This document shows positions 1 to 11,855 of a stretch of DNA of 64,000 nt, in pieces (position 1 is the first letter of the stretch; every line of letters begins with the position of its first letter). The translations under genes were made by a program, and so were the position numbers. A model generated the notes under the pieces. That model worked only from the letters and a program-made list of their open reading frames with translations, was not told the DNA's origin and searched no databases. Source of the stretch: Amylostereum areolatum (lineage: Eukaryota > Basidiomycota > Agaricomycetes > Russulales > Stereaceae); contig SAXG01000026.1 in the NCBI GenBank assembly GCA_012932865.1, positions 496,001 to 560,000 of the forward strand, in the 5' to 3' direction.

Positions 1-343
1 GCCGATCCCTCGAAATCGAAAGCATTGACGCCAACGGGAACGGGCCCTACGAGACAGTCATCGAGTTCTTGGTCTAGCTCTTCGTTCCCCGGCGAGGACA
101 CATATATAAGGCGCCACTCAAGATCTGGCGAGGGTGGTCAGTTTCATACCATGTTACATGGTGATGACATACGCACCGTCTTTGAGGGCGGAAATACATT
201 CGAATGTGACGCGAAAATGGTATGGATCGAGGAAGCGTGCCGGATTGTTGAGAAACTCGACGTTCTATGCCAATGCCAGTTTCTTCAGCATCTCAAACGC
301 AAAGAAGGAAAAACCCATTCACACGTATCGTTACAATAGACAT
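1..343 (-). CDS. ASF1: Histone chaperone Asf1, N-terminal part (runs off the left edge)
   Basis: Asf1 binds the H3-H4 dimer and hands it to assembly factors during replication and transcription. Three exons are visible on the minus strand: 343-323 (starts MSIVTIR), 264-177 and 124 to the window edge. Introns are 58 and 52 nt with GT-AG borders, and the phases agree. The joined protein shows family landmarks: [15 protein letters not shown], the FECISALKD stretch, then DLEWRLIYV and [13 protein letters not shown], which belong to the conserved immunoglobulin-like core. Only about the first 77 residues are inside the window. The exons are too short to stand out as open frames; the gene was recognised from the pieces. 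The start ATG lies 532 bp from the divergent RasGEF start, so the two may share a promoter region. Confidence 0.9.
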
Positions 344-874
344 ATTTCACCGTGTGGGAGCTGAAGGGGGAGAAAGAGAGAACAATTGGAGCTACTAGTC
401 CTAGTCTACTGGAGAACTGAAGTGAGGTGACTGGGGAGTCGCGTCCCGTCACGGAGGGTCACGTACACGTGCAGTCGTGACTGGAGGCAAGGACCATCAC
501 GCCTCCAAGTTCTCGGGCACCTTCCTCAAGTCCTCCGTCTTCTCCACCTCCGCATCCCCTCACGTCCGTCAAGCACGCTCCTACTCCGAACTCAGCGCGC
601 CAGATCGCAGCTCACGAAGCGCCCACGCTCTTATCACTGATCCTCTCTTTTTCGCCATCTTCCACCACACATCCACCACCACCAAACAAGAGCGCTTGTA
701 GTCTTTGGCCCCAAATCCCCAAGCTTCAAGGTCCACTATCGACGACGCCAGAACGAATACAACCCACGACATATTCTTTGTACCATCATATCTCTCCCCG
801 CTTTGATGTTTTATTAGCAACCCTACGCTCTCATCTGCACTTCGTCAACGCCCATCTACCCTTGCATCCTCACC
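344..874. promoter_or_regulatory. Divergent intergenic region between ASF1 and the RasGEF gene
   Basis: No convincing coding sequence. The two flanking genes are transcribed away from each other, so both promoters must lie here. At 427-478 there is a cluster of short inverted GTCACG/CGTGAC words. The part next to the RasGEF start is pyrimidine-rich, as is common upstream of fungal start codons. I see no clear TATA box for the RasGEF gene. Confidence 0.5.
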
Positions 875-3800
875 ATGTCTACAAACCCTCTTTTACCGGC
901 TCTCGTCATCCCTGACGAAGGGGAGTCGTCATTTATCTCAACCCCTGTTCTCTCCCAGATGCTCTCGTCGTTTGGATCGAGCATGTCAAGCTCTGAAGAC
1001 GCGAATTCGGTTACCCAGGCCTCATCCGAGGTCGCCTCAAATCACCTTTCCCCCAACTCCAGTCATCTTCGCCTCCCTATCCCTACCCCTTCTGCCAACC
1101 ACTCCCAAGCTTCGTTCGCATTTGTAGATGTCACCGAAGAGGAGGCAGGTGGGGACTTCGGTGACCTACCAACTGAGGTTGCAGAGGCCGACATATCCAT
1201 TGCACGTGAGTGCTTTTGCGCTTGCAGTTATCCTCGATACCGGGCTGGTATACCCAGTAGTTGTTATTTGTTGCAACCGAGTGGAATAACCGGCATCGCG
1301 CCAGGTTGCCAGCACCATGTCATTCGTGACTAGCGCCTGGCAATGTCCGGTGATCGATACCAATGCAGCCCTTTATCTTCTTTTGCCGCTTAATTCTGAC
1401 GTCGTTATTCCAGCGGACGGCTCTTTTGTTGAGACGTCTTCCGGTCAGGCCGCTCGGGAGCTGAAGAAACGCTACGACCGGATCATGGGTGTCTCGAAAG
1501 ACGTCCGTTCACCTTATGCCATTACCGCCTTTACCAACCAGCATGGCAGACAAATGTTCCGCGTCGGGTGAGTTGATGCGTACATTCTCACGCCTGCATA
1601 TCGCCTAATAAGTCGACATTCATCGTTCAGGCACCGGGGTATGAACCCCCCTGGTAAGACGGCGGAACAAGTGGAGGAAGAAGTAGAGCGACGCGCGACC
1701 GTACAAGTCGATACGAGCTCGTATAAGCCTCATCAAGAACCCAAGAAGTCCATCAACTCTACGTCCGGACGCCGCTCCCCGAGACGATCGCGTCTTAGCA
1801 TGAATGCTTTCCACCCTCCCTCTATGTACCCTGTCCCAATCACTGCCCCTCGTGCACAAGAGGTACTACAACCGCGACCGAACTATGATGGAGCTCGTTC
1901 GCCCCCAACCCGGAAACTCAGAAAGACTCGTTCCAACCCACAGCTTTCTGGAGGATTGCCGTCTTCTTCTGGAGGATTACCCCCAACTTCAGGACATACG
2001 GGACGCGGACACTCGCAAAGCGTTACCGCCGCCGATCTTCCCCGATATCCCATGGTTGCGGCCAGCATCCGTGCACCCCCTCTCGTGGATATTTTCGCCA
2101 ATACCATGCGTTGGAATAGCATACCTCCCTCTCCCGCGGTATCCAACACGTCTTTCTCATCTCTCGGTCCTGGTCAAATGGGAGACGGCAGTCACTCACC
2201 TGTGGTCTTTACGGATCCGTTCGGTCCTCGCGTAACGTTCGATTCGCCTTCCCGTCCTTCCGACTCTTACCTCTCTGCACCTGGTTTGCGGGAAATGCAG
2301 TCGTTTGAATCAGGCCTTACCGCCCGCGCCGATACGAGCCCCCGGGGAGCCAGGTCGAGCATTTTTTCTCCCTCTGGTCTGTTCTCCAAGAATAGCCCGT
2401 CAACGCCACCCGCCGAAACGTCCCCCCCCACTCCTTCCATCGCCCCTCCTTCTCCTGCGAGTCGTCCCGGTTCTGTCGATCGCAGTTATATCCCGACCGT
2501 GGAAACCCTCATGCACACTCGATACTCTCCGGAGGTCTTCGATGTCTTACAAACCTATCGCGGCCTTCCTTTGTTGGACCGACTCGCTCCTGACTCTACG
2601 GAGACTACCGTCATCAAGATGTCCTTGACCGCTGACGAAACGGCCGCTCCTCGGGATGACCCGCGGTTCGTTATTTGGGGCGAGGTTTATCCCGAACCAA
2701 CGGATGACTCTTCGGTGTCCATCTCACAACCAACAGACCGTTCTTCTTCACGTTCCGTTGCATCCAGAAGACGTAGCACCAAGGGCAGGGAGTCTCCTCC
2801 CGATGAACCTCCCAATGTGGAAGTCTCTTCCCCTCCACTGCCCGAGAAGATTTTGGTGGCCGCGACTATTGAGCGGTGGATGGCTCAACTTACGAGTGAA
2901 TTGAACTATGACGAACTTCTGGTCTTTTTCATGACCTACCGCACATACATCACACCGGTGGACCTGTGCCACTTGCTGATTTGTCGGTTCCATTGGGCAT
3001 TAGGGCAGCATACATCGGAGCATGACGAGATGGTCCGGAGAATTGTCCGCGTACGGACATTCGTCGCCATCCGTTATTGGCTGTTGACTTTTTTCGAAGT
3101 GGATTTCATACCGAGTCGGGAGCTCAGGCTGTTGTTGGCTGGATGGTTAAATGCTTTGCGCAAGGACCCGGTTTTGGGGAAGCACCACGATGCAACGGTA
3201 AGTCTCGGTTTGTGTGTGTACCGTGCACACTGACGAGCGACTGTATAGGGCATTGTACGGAAACTCATTTCGGTTGTGAGGGAATGTAAGGAGGTCCACA
3301 CCCAGCGAATTCGCCCACCCACGGGCACAACGACCCGATCCACAAGTCCCCCATCTGCTTCGCCCCCTGCCAGAGGTCACCAGCTTGGTGAGCTCTTCGG
3401 CAACTCACTGAATGCCCTTCCGCGGAAGTCATGGTCCTCCAACGATTCCGACCTTGACTTGGACTTCATTCCGGAGGGGGAGTCGACTATGAACGGGGAC
3501 AGCATTTCGAATGGCGACAAACTGGAACATTCCGCATACTCCTTACTACAACAACCCCTTCACAAGGCGATCATGGAGCATCGCCCATCTATGTCCACTA
3601 CAACGCCCGGCGTTCCGTTTACAGCGTCACAGACCCTTCCCGTTCATTCCAATATTCTTTCCCGCGCGTTCGTCAATACGATTGGCCGTCTGGGGCGATG
3701 GAAGCGAATAAATTCTCGCCCGGCTGCGACAACGCTTTTGGCCGACAATGCGGAGGTCTCAGCATTCGACCTAGAACTCACCGTTAGGGGAGATCTTCTC

Positions 3801-6177
3801 AAGGTCAGGGGGTGGCGTCGAGCAGTATCTCAAGATGATTGAGAACGAGTCGAGGGCACGGGCTGCCATTCCGTCATACCAACCGCCTGTGCCGCCTCCC
3901 GCCACTGCTTACATCGCTGCTGCCGCCATTCCGGCCCCACCATCCCCTCCCCTTTCAAGGACAGGGGAACCAGCGCCTAACAATTCATCTGAGGTTGATG
4001 TTCCAGAGGCTGTGGATGATGACGAATCCATAACCGAAGCATCAGAGGAGAGCGCCAAGCTAGTTGCAGACCTCCAACCCGTTCATAGCTCAACGTCAAC
4101 TCCTGTGCAGCTCTCGCTACAACCCACTCATCGGGCATTGAGCGCCACCAGTTCTTCTGGCTCCTCGTCAAACTATGGTGAACGTTTTGTCTCGCGGTGG
4201 CATCAGCAGTCGGTGTCATCGCAATCCCAATCTCGGGGCGGACCGAACTCGTGGGGCCTGGATGTTGTCTCTATCGATGACCTTGATCTTTCCGACGCTT
4301 CATCGGAGACTTCGAATAGTCCGACAATGCCTCCAGGTCTCAAGAAAACACCCCGTAGACTCCCACTCCGTCGCGACTTCGAATTCGTGGATCGTAACCG
4401 CGAGAGCGTCTCCTCTATGGGTCTGACATCGCGCGATTCTGTCACGTCGGCGAGTTCGGCATCGTCGTCTGTCAGGCTGGGCAATACTATCCAACAGTGG
4501 CAGGTCAATGCAATCGTCGATTCGCTGAGCGATGATGACGAGACTGGGGATGTGGAGGCTGCCTTGCGTCGCCTTGAGGGTCACATGAACCCGCATACCC
4601 AGCAGGTGAAGGCGTCCAAGGTCGACAATTGGGTCAAGACCATCCGTGAACGATTAGAAGCAGGGGCCTACGGACAAGAAGTGCCAAGATACTCGTCCGA
4701 CGGGGAGGAACTCAATGACGCGGAACGGCGCTCCACTGCGTGGGGATACGATACCGACATTGTATCGCCCCCAGAGAGCAACTCGCGTCGCAGCTCGCAA
4801 GCCTCCGCTCGGTTAATCACAACAATACCTGCTTCACCGGTCCAATCGCCCTCGGCGGACGATGCGACACCCGTTATAGCTCAAGGACCGCGTCCGCCTC
4901 CTGCTAACCCCGAACCTCGTCAGGATGTGGAGCCCCCTGTTCCTGATGAGATTCTAAAGAGTCGGCTAACTGCATCGATCCCCCCTACACCATTGTCTCC
5001 GCAAAACTCTGTGCGGAGTGGAGGCTCAAGGCAGACTAACCAAGGCTCGTCCGTGCTCAGCCCTCCAAGACCCAGGAATCCTCGCGTGCATCGCTCGTGG
5101 GTGCACGGCTACAACTCTGGTGAACTCGCGGAGCATTTCACGCTGATTGACAAAGAGCTCTTCCTTGGGGTCAAGTTTGAGGAGCTTGTTGGGGACGATT
5201 GGGTGAGTGTTGTTGACGAGGCCAATGTGCTGGATTGGGGTGTCTTCTTGAAGGAGCGGGCGAGGTGGAAAGCTGAGGGTCGGGATGGATACAAGACGAG
5301 CGCACTCGTGGCGGCAAGGGCAAGGTTCAACCTCATGGCGTACTTTGTACTGTCTGAAATTGTCTTGACGCACCCGGCCGCGAGACCTGCGTTGGTCGGA
5401 AAGTTCATCCGGATTGCCTGGGTATGTTTCTTCGATCTCTTTGTTATCTTCATGGTGCTTACGTATCCCTCAGAAATGTTATACCCTTAATAACTTCAGT
5501 ACCCTCGTTGCCATTATCGCTGGCCTGCGCTCTGATTGGGTCAGCAAGGTGATGCGCAAGTTATGGAACCGCGTGAACGTGTACAATCTTCGGATGTTGA
5601 AAGATCTCACGTCCTTCACCAGCCAAGAAAACGACTTTGCCCACATTCGAACGGCTGTGGCTGCTCTGGCAGACGCGAAACCGAGCGCGACTGAAGAGAC
5701 GAGCTCAAGCAAAGGCTCTACCAAGGGCAAAGAGACGTCTCGACCAGGCTGTATACCCTTCCTCGGTTCGTCTTTCTCCCCTCTCATACCCGACGTTATC
5801 CGACTCAACTGTTTCAATTAGGCATATACCTTTCTCAACTACACCGCTATTCTCAGCTGCCTGACCTCGTCGATCCCACGGCACCGACTGAAGCCGTGAA
5901 CATCGACCGCACGACCAACAGCTTCCATGCGCCTGCACATCCCGAAGTTTTTGCGACTCTCGCCCCTCTTCCTTCCTCCATGCAGCTTGAACCCCTCATT
6001 AACGTGCATAAGCAACGACTTATATCTGGGACGATCAAGAGTCTGGTGTCGGGGCAACATCTAGCCAGCCGTGTTCAGCTGTCAGTGGACAAGAAGCTCT
6101 TTCAGAAGTGTCTGAAACTGCGGGGGCTTGATACGGAGATGCTCGCCAGAGCGGAGGCGATGTATCCGGATGTGTGA
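875..6177 (+). CDS. Ras guanine-nucleotide exchange factor (RasGEFN plus RasGEF domains, Lte1/Cdc25-like)
   Basis: Loads GTP onto a Ras-family GTPase. Exons: 875-1205, 1414-1567, 1631-3197, 3249-5421, 5474-5765, 5822-6177, about 1,620 residues. The N-terminal third is serine/proline-rich and low in complexity. The RasGEF N-terminal module spans about 2830-3190 (TIERWMAQLTSELNYDELLV, then FFMTYRTYITPVDL). A long disordered linker follows, then the catalytic domain from about 5110 (SGELAEHFTLIDKELF) to 6177, with FNLMAYFVLSEIV and NFSTLVAIIAGLRS typical of the fold. The long insert between the two modules resembles Lte1-like proteins, but that subtype is inference. Exon 4 changes frame once, at the G5 run 3808-3812: removing one G makes all exon phases close, so a one-base assembly insertion or a real frameshift sits there. 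The 208-nt first intron could hide a small exon. Confidence 0.88.
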
Positions 6178-6547
6178 AGTCATGCGTTTGTTCGTTTGTT
6201 CGGATTGTTATCACAAACTATATGTTTATATGTATGCTTTGCTTTCGATGTCGCATCTTACGATTCTCCTTTATTCGTTCTCTATTTCCCCTTCATTCTT
6301 GGTTCGTAAAGACTGTATTTAGTCCTGATTGGCTTGTGGTATAGTGGATGCTGGATGGCTGACGTCGTGGGATCTTCAAACCACGCGTAACGCGCCCATA
6401 GTACCTTGAAGATTGAACTCAAGCTAAAGCTTAAGTCTGTCTGTTGAAGCTTGAAGCTTGAAGACGTACCACCGACCACCTCTTCTGCCCGATTGATATG
6501 CTGACAGCTGATCTTCCTTGCTGCAATTTCGGACGCGTTGTCAGACA
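6178..6547. other. Intergenic / 3' UTR
   Basis: Stretch after the RasGEF stop. It contains a direct-repeat patch at about 6441-6466 built on GCTTGAAG/AGCTTGAAG words and no supported gene. Confidence 0.5.
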
Positions 6548-7535
6548 ATGTCAATACCAGGCACGACTTTTGCAAGACGCGTTATGTCTTGGTTGATGGG
6601 GAAAACATCACCGGACCGCGTCATGTTCACCATGAGCCTGCAAGGCTGCAAGGGCTCCTGCAGGGGCCGCGGCTATGTCGAGGAACATCTCCAAGCTGCC
6701 CTTATCCTCACGCGGAGCAACATACCATCTGTGGTCTTTGGCCATGAAGCCATGATGTGCGCCTACAACGTCCCGTACCAAGTGCCATACACGATTCAGA
6801 TCCTTGTCCCCGATGACCGGAAGACATTGGAAAGGGCCTCATCAGGCCTCATCTGCTATCCTGGCAGAACTACAAAATTACGTCAGATACCCAGACAATC
6901 GTGAATCGCTGTTTGGGGACCTCCCGGAAGACTCCATTCACTCCCAGTCCACGGGTCAGTTTACACTGTCGCTGGATCAAAATTTCAATCTTTTAAACCC
7001 TATCGATTCCCTCGCCTCGTCAATCTGTCTTCGTTCTGTCGACCCTCCTCCTGTCACTGTCCCCAAGAATCCTTACTATTCCCCTTCCTACATTGTCCTT
7101 ACCCCTGACTCGGTCTTCAACTTTGATGTCTCCAACCCCTCAAACACCAAATCACTACCCGGGTTCCCACCTGAAATATTCTTTCCCACCCTCATTCCCT
7201 TCCTCAACGGTCTCATGTACGCTGAAGATAACGCACCGAACATCGGCCTCATGCTTAACGCCACATCGCTTTTCGATCAACTTACGTATGATCTGTTCCC
7301 AGCAGATGCTCGAGGTCGCCGCCCCAAGGAGAACATATCAAAACCGCTCAAGGCGATAGCTGACATGTTGGACGAGGAAGCTCGGGAGGGCCTGTTCTCT
7401 CGGTCCATTCAGGAAGAGACGGATAGCGAGGACGAGGAGGATGAGTGGTTTCCAGGGCAGGGTCCCGAACTGCAGGTGGTTGTATTGGACAGGGGTCACA
7501 GTTCAGGGTCATCCCATAGCGGTGGCAGTTCATAG
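6548..7535 (+). CDS. Conserved-looking hypothetical protein, frame broken once
   Basis: Unrecognised family. The first segment, to about 6833, contains AALILTRSNIPSVVFGHEAM and VPYTIQILVPDD. The second segment, in the next frame, runs from HQASSAILAELQNY to an acidic tail (ETDSEDEEDEWF) and a Ser/Gly-rich end at 7535. The first part loosely resembles the opening of nucleotidyltransferase-fold hypothetical proteins that are common in Agaricomycetes; that is only a resemblance. The two segments join if one G is removed from the GGG at 6834-6836, the same kind of one-base excess as in the RasGEF gene. The start is uncertain: 6548 is the first ATG in the frame of the first segment, but the region before about 6690 has little protein character. 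Confidence 0.5.
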
Positions 7536-7602
7536 TATGGGAGTGGAAGCGCTGAAGGCAAACTTCAAAGTGTCGGAGAAGTAGGACGTTGCTCCTCACG
7601 CT

Positions 7603-7705
7603 TGCGTATACGGCGCCCGCCCGCGCGGCGAAGAGGGATAGGATGCCGGTTTCACAGCCGACATCGAGGACGACGGCATCGCTGAGCGCGGCGGGATACG
7701 GGGAG
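7603..7705 (-). pseudogene. Fragment of a protein arginine methyltransferase (SAM-binding motif I)
   Basis: About 34 codons on the minus strand read PYPAALSDAVVLDVGCETG followed by ILSLFAARAGA. This is nearly identical to motif I of type I arginine methyltransferases, normally VLDVGCGTGILSLFAARAGA. The second glycine of the nucleotide-binding loop is glutamate here. Neither the upstream N-terminal helix nor the downstream methyltransferase body is recognisable in any frame nearby, so this is a relic, not a gene. Confidence 0.45.
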
Positions 7706-8339
7706 GGGGGGTGCTAGTGCCATACGGGATCCACTTTACCATTGAACAGTGTTCATGTGTTACGACGCACACGTAGTCAACAAGTATCAATGTAGGAAAT
7801 TTGATTGTACTTGGGTCGAGATTGTGTGCGAAGTTTCTTGGAGAAACCCAGGTTTGTGATGATGTACTGGGACGTTAAACAATGAGCATGAAACGCGCCG
7901 ATTCGGTGAGCCCTTTTCTTTTGCATTTCTTGGACTTATTTCTTTGTATTCCCCGTTACTGTCCCCGGCGAACTCTGAAGCAAGATCTCGACAAGACTAG
8001 TGGCTCCGAGTGCACTGAACTTGTCCAGGAATATATATTTGTCCAAGGTTACATGGGACAGAAAAGCGTGAAGACCATCTCGAACACCAGAATAATCCCC
8101 ACCGGTTCCCAAACAATAACTAGTCTCAGCATGTCGAGGCGCACTGAACAGTTCTGAGTCTCTAGAGGTGATGAAAAAGTACGAGCACCTCCCCACATTC
8201 TTCTATCGCAAGCCGATCACCGGATGGCACTTGGTCTAAAATTTGCCGGACAGGCGCACCATGGAGTTTTTTTCCGCGTGGCCGCGAATTATCTTTCGCC
8301 CATGTGATCCCCGTCAATTTGTATGATACCCTACCCTTA
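7706..8339. other. Intergenic, no supported gene
   Basis: Only short overlapping open frames on both strands with no family signal. Around 8160-8240 the plus strand reads a short peptide-like stretch (LPTFFYRKPITGWHLV) that ends in a stop. It could be the decayed beginning of the next feature. Confidence 0.4.
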
Positions 8340-9681
8340 TATCTTCTGGTCAAGACCGCCATGGGGGATTTTGTGTGCTTCGACGCTTACTTTGAAGGAC
8401 TATCACGGGAATGTCGCAGGAGTGCCATTGGAGGGTTTGTAGAAGAACAGCGTTACGCACCCGTGGATGGTCACGATCGGACTCGAGTTCGACTTGAACA
8501 CCCTCAGAGACGCGGCGGGCGGTCTGACAGAGTTCGCGGTTCGATACCCTCAGATGACTGCTGGTATACGCTCTCAGTATATCGCATACGACGGGAACGC
8601 GAGGATCAACAAGGACGCCCATCCTGAGGGTGCTATAAATCCCTACCGCCGCGTGGACTGGAGCATTTCCTCTCTACTCCGATGTATCCGGCGCCTGGAG
8701 TGTCTATCTTTGACTCTTAAGGGATCGCCGAAAGATGTGTGGCAGCAGGAGAACGCCTCGCTCGAACTTCTGAAGATTATTGCGACCGTGCCCGGCCGCG
8801 ACCTTGTTGTCCTGATACTCTAATGGGATACTTCCGAGCCACGTCAGCCCCGCATTCACTATCCGAACTTGACAACATGGCTCGGTACGTCATCTGGTCC
8901 TCGTCTCGCCACCGAAAAGCCTGACGCAATTGTGCTGATGGTTAGGCCACCCACCGGTGGTTCGTCCAATTTGCGTTGCGTCAGTTCGACGTGCGCGCAG
9001 GACCGGAATGACCCCGAATCCGCCGTGTTTGAACACATCGTTCATACGTTGAAACAGTCGACCATCACGCACCTATGGCTTATGGTGTGCGAGGAGGTAT
9101 CCTGGGCCCATGGTCTTAGCCCGGAGTTGGTTAGAGTGCCGGTCAGGAACGTTGGGCACTTGCAAGAAATCACGTTGAATCAAAAGGATATGCCCGCGGA
9201 CAGTGTGGAGGATCGTGTTGGGGCAGATCAGGTTGATCCTCTGCCCGGAGACGTGGTAAGTCGACGAGCTACTGCTGCTGTTGGCAGGGTACGTACTGAC
9301 GTCGGCTTCGTCCTTCTTTGCAGGCCGAGTGGATGGTGGTATTCCTAGAGGCTGCGCGTGCTTTCCCTGTCGTGTCTTTTCGCGTTGGTCGACCGAGACC
9401 TCTGCCAATGCATCTGGCGTTCGCACCGTTTGATCGACTACTTGAACAGCACAAAACCGGATAGTGTTGAATGGCCCTCGTCCTGCTGTGAAGACGGCTA
9501 TCACCAAGCCATCTCCGTGCAGCGTCTGCTGGCCACGCGCAAATGGGCGGGCGATTTTTTCACCTACGTGGCTCCGGGCGAACCCCTTACCTGGGTGTGG
9601 TTCACGGGGGTTACAGAGCCTCAACCTGTGGCGGACGAACGGCCTTTGATGGAGTACGCAGAACTCAGTCCGGCGGGTTAG
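8340..9681 (+). pseudogene. Decayed leucine-rich hypothetical gene, relative of the gene at 26.4-27.8 kb
   Basis: Coding-like pieces follow one another in changing frames. 8467-8820 contains SISSLLRCIRRLECLSLTLK, then an in-frame TAA at 8821. 8946-9255 contains HTLKQSTITHLWLMVCEEV and VGHLQEITLNQKDM. A piece after a likely intron at 9256-9324 reads AEWMVVFLEAARAFPVVSF. A last piece runs to 9681 in another frame (GYHQAISVQRLLATRKW). The segment around STITHLWLMV lines up with STITHLRLVL of the gene at 27.2 kb, including the following LQE.(I/L)(T/S)L element. I infer one ancestral leucine-rich, F-box-type gene that has lost its frame. Undetected small introns could rescue part of it. Confidence 0.4.
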
Positions 9682-10338
9682 AGATATGGAGTCCAGATTG
9701 TTGATGGAGGGCGGTCGATGGTTCCCTTGCGAGGCGGGAAGTGGTGATGGGATGACGGTAAACCGAGGCGAGACTGGGACGATCGGGACTATGTGTACTG
9801 ATCTGGTTGAGATTGAAACGGTGCCAGACTGGGTGCCCTGCTTGACACTGTATCCGTGTGATTGGAACGGATTCCGTCGTAAACATGGCGGCTAAGAACG
9901 ATTCCTCGGAATAGCTTTCCGTGTCGTGGAGAAAGGTGAGCGGGAACGGGGAAAGATGACGGGAGTGTGCTTTTGAACCTGCTTATATTGCATAGAAGCC
10001 GTTTTCGACGAGGACAGGGGGGAACCCAATGACGGACGGCGGGAGTAGATTCCAAAGCATGCGCGCGACGAGAAGTACAAGGGCAAACTTGATCGTAAGC
10101 AACAAATGACAGGATCGGGGAGGTGGATGGAAGGTGGGTACCGAAAGCAACGTCAACGCTCGCGAAGGAAAGTCATTGCGGGGATGCGCGCAGGGTATGC
10201 AAAGGGAGGGACAACTTCAAGAAGCGGGCGGAAGTGCAATCGATTAGTTCGAGGAAAGGCTGCTCTTCACAGAAGCAAATTCCCACATTCTAGTCCAAAG
10301 GTCAGCGTCCGTCCGCCAACCGAAGATAAGACATACCT

Positions 10339-10872
10339 TCAGAAGTGTTCGTACCCGTACTGCTTCCCAACCGATCTCGACCTGATGCACCATACTGCGA
10401 TGTAAAGCATGATCAACGCGCAAAGCGGGACGAGAACGTCCTGCGCGACGATTGTGCCCATGTCCGCCGGTGTGCCCCAACTGATGTCTCCGCGTGACAA
10501 GAATACGGTCGAGAACACGGTCATGGCGAAGCCGGCCATGTACACGAACGCGCAGACGCCGAGGAACATGATGTTGAACGAAGACGCGGCAGCGGGGAAG
10601 AAAATCGGGGTCTGGTTCGGGTTGAAGTGCCGAGCGTAGAAGAGGAGGGTGACATCGTGTAGGAGGGTAGCGACCGACCCGCCGACATTGAGGAAGAAGC
10701 CGGCGGTGCCAAGGTCGAGCATGCCGACAATAAATATGATGAGGGACATGGCGGCCGTAAGAAGGGTGAGGAAGAAGAGAGGGCGCGGGAGGGGGAGGAC
10801 GCGGTTTTCAAGCATGACGGGCAGAAAATTTGTGAACGACGGGGTGGATGACTTGGTCGTTGGGAGCGTCAA
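10339..10872 (-). CDS. Hypothetical four-span membrane protein
   Basis: 177 residues, start MTLPTTKSSTPSF. Four hydrophobic segments are visible: about residues 32-54 (LFFLTLLTAAMSLIIFIVGM), 58-78 (FFLNVGGSVATLLHDVTLLF), 96-125 (SFNIMFLGVCAFVYMAGFAM) and 140-162 (AQDVLVPLCALIMLYIAVWC). No catalytic motif is seen. A GTATGT donor lies two bases after the stop, with an acceptor about 50 nt on, so the 3' UTR may be spliced. A further minus-strand piece at 10083-9983 reads FALVLLVARMLWNLLPPSV and ends in a stop after a good acceptor. It could be a last exon of a longer isoform carrying a fifth span. The family is not recognised. Confidence 0.6.
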   Translation of the reverse strand: MTLPTTKSSTPSFTNFLPVMLENRVLPLPRPLFFLTLLTAAMSLIIFIVGMLDLGTAGFFLNVGGSVATLLHDVTLLFYARHFNPNQTPIFFPAAASSFNIMFLGVCAFVYMAGFAMTVFSTVFLSRGDISWGTPADMGTIVAQDVLVPLCALIMLYIAVWCIRSRSVGKQYGYEHF

Positions 10873-11289
10873 GACGCGACTTGAGCTTGAGGAAGAGGTC
10901 GACGGCGCGGGGAAGCCTGGGAAGGTGGTCGACGGAGAAAAAGCGAAGATATACGACGACGAAGAATCAAATGGTCCGCTCGATTCCGCGTGCGGAAGTC
11001 ACCTGTGCATGGTGCCATGATCAGCTGTCTTGTCGGATTGTCCTAACTTACTTAGGTCCGGGGCGATCCAAGCTCCTCGCACGGACATTAGAGGGTTGGA
11101 AGATGCACGGGTCATTCCAGAGAGATGTAGATACATAGAGATCGCGAAGAAATGTAAACGGCGAAAAGGCAGAGAAAACGGAACGTTGAACGACGCATGA
11201 AAAGGTTTCCGAGATCTAATGATCTGGCAAAGGACTGGGACAGAGTCTGTCGATCTAAATATGTAAGTACCAAAAGCAGACCATTTCTT

Positions 11290-11733
11290 TCATCTTGTTC
11301 GTTCTGCACCCGATTCGGGGCCCGCGTCAAACAGAAGGATGAAGGATGAACAAGTAGCGCTACGAGCAACTGTCGCATCCGGGACCCGAGCTGCCTCAGG
11401 AGAGCTGACATACACACGGGCAATACCAGGTGTAGTGATATTTGTGTATGCTCCCACGAAAACCTCCGTGGAATCACCGGTGGCGATGGCTGCCAGCGAC
11501 CAGATGGCAGATGTACGCAATGACGCATAACTGATCTCAGTGTTGTGTAGTCCGCGGAAGGGGAAAAGTGTTTGAACCCACATCGACAAGTATTCAGGTG
11601 TGGGGGATGCCACGCCCTGATCCTTACCTTCTAAACTAATCGGTTCGTTGCACGCCGGCTCAGGAAGGGCATTCCGTAGTGCAGCCTTATGCAAAGCACG
11701 AGGAGAACATGTGGCGGCGTTGATATAAGACAT
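11290..11733 (-). CDS. Possible small hypothetical protein
   Basis: A single open frame of 147 codons from MSYINAATCSPRALH, running through TEVFVGAYTNITTPGIARVY to a stop at 11290. No domain is recognised and no intron is needed. It lies 123 bp downstream of the minus-strand gene ending at 11856 and has the same orientation. It may instead be part of that transcript's 3' region, so the call rests only on length and unremarkable composition. Confidence 0.3.
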   Translation of the reverse strand: MSYINAATCSPRALHKAALRNALPEPACNEPISLEGKDQGVASPTPEYLSMWVQTLFPFRGLHNTEISYASLRTSAIWSLAAIATGDSTEVFVGAYTNITTPGIARVYVSSPEAARVPDATVARSATCSSFILLFDAGPESGAERTR

Positions 11734-11855
11734 TGGTGGATAGGAAAGGGGGTGACAAAATACATTATCGCTCTGGAGATAGACTAGGACACGCGAACAC
11801 AAGGGGCTCACGGAAACAACGAGAATGGATGGTCAAATATATAAAATGTCCACGC

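Noticed and set aside
427..484. Inverted GTCACG/CGTGAC words near 430-480, similar to those near 18.9 kb
   Set aside because: Too short and scattered to define an element or a binding site; noted only in the intergenic entry.
3804..3825. A 22-nt GT...AG segment that would restore the RasGEF frame as an intron
   Set aside because: Far too short to be spliced. A single surplus G in the adjacent G5 run explains the shift better and keeps the residues.
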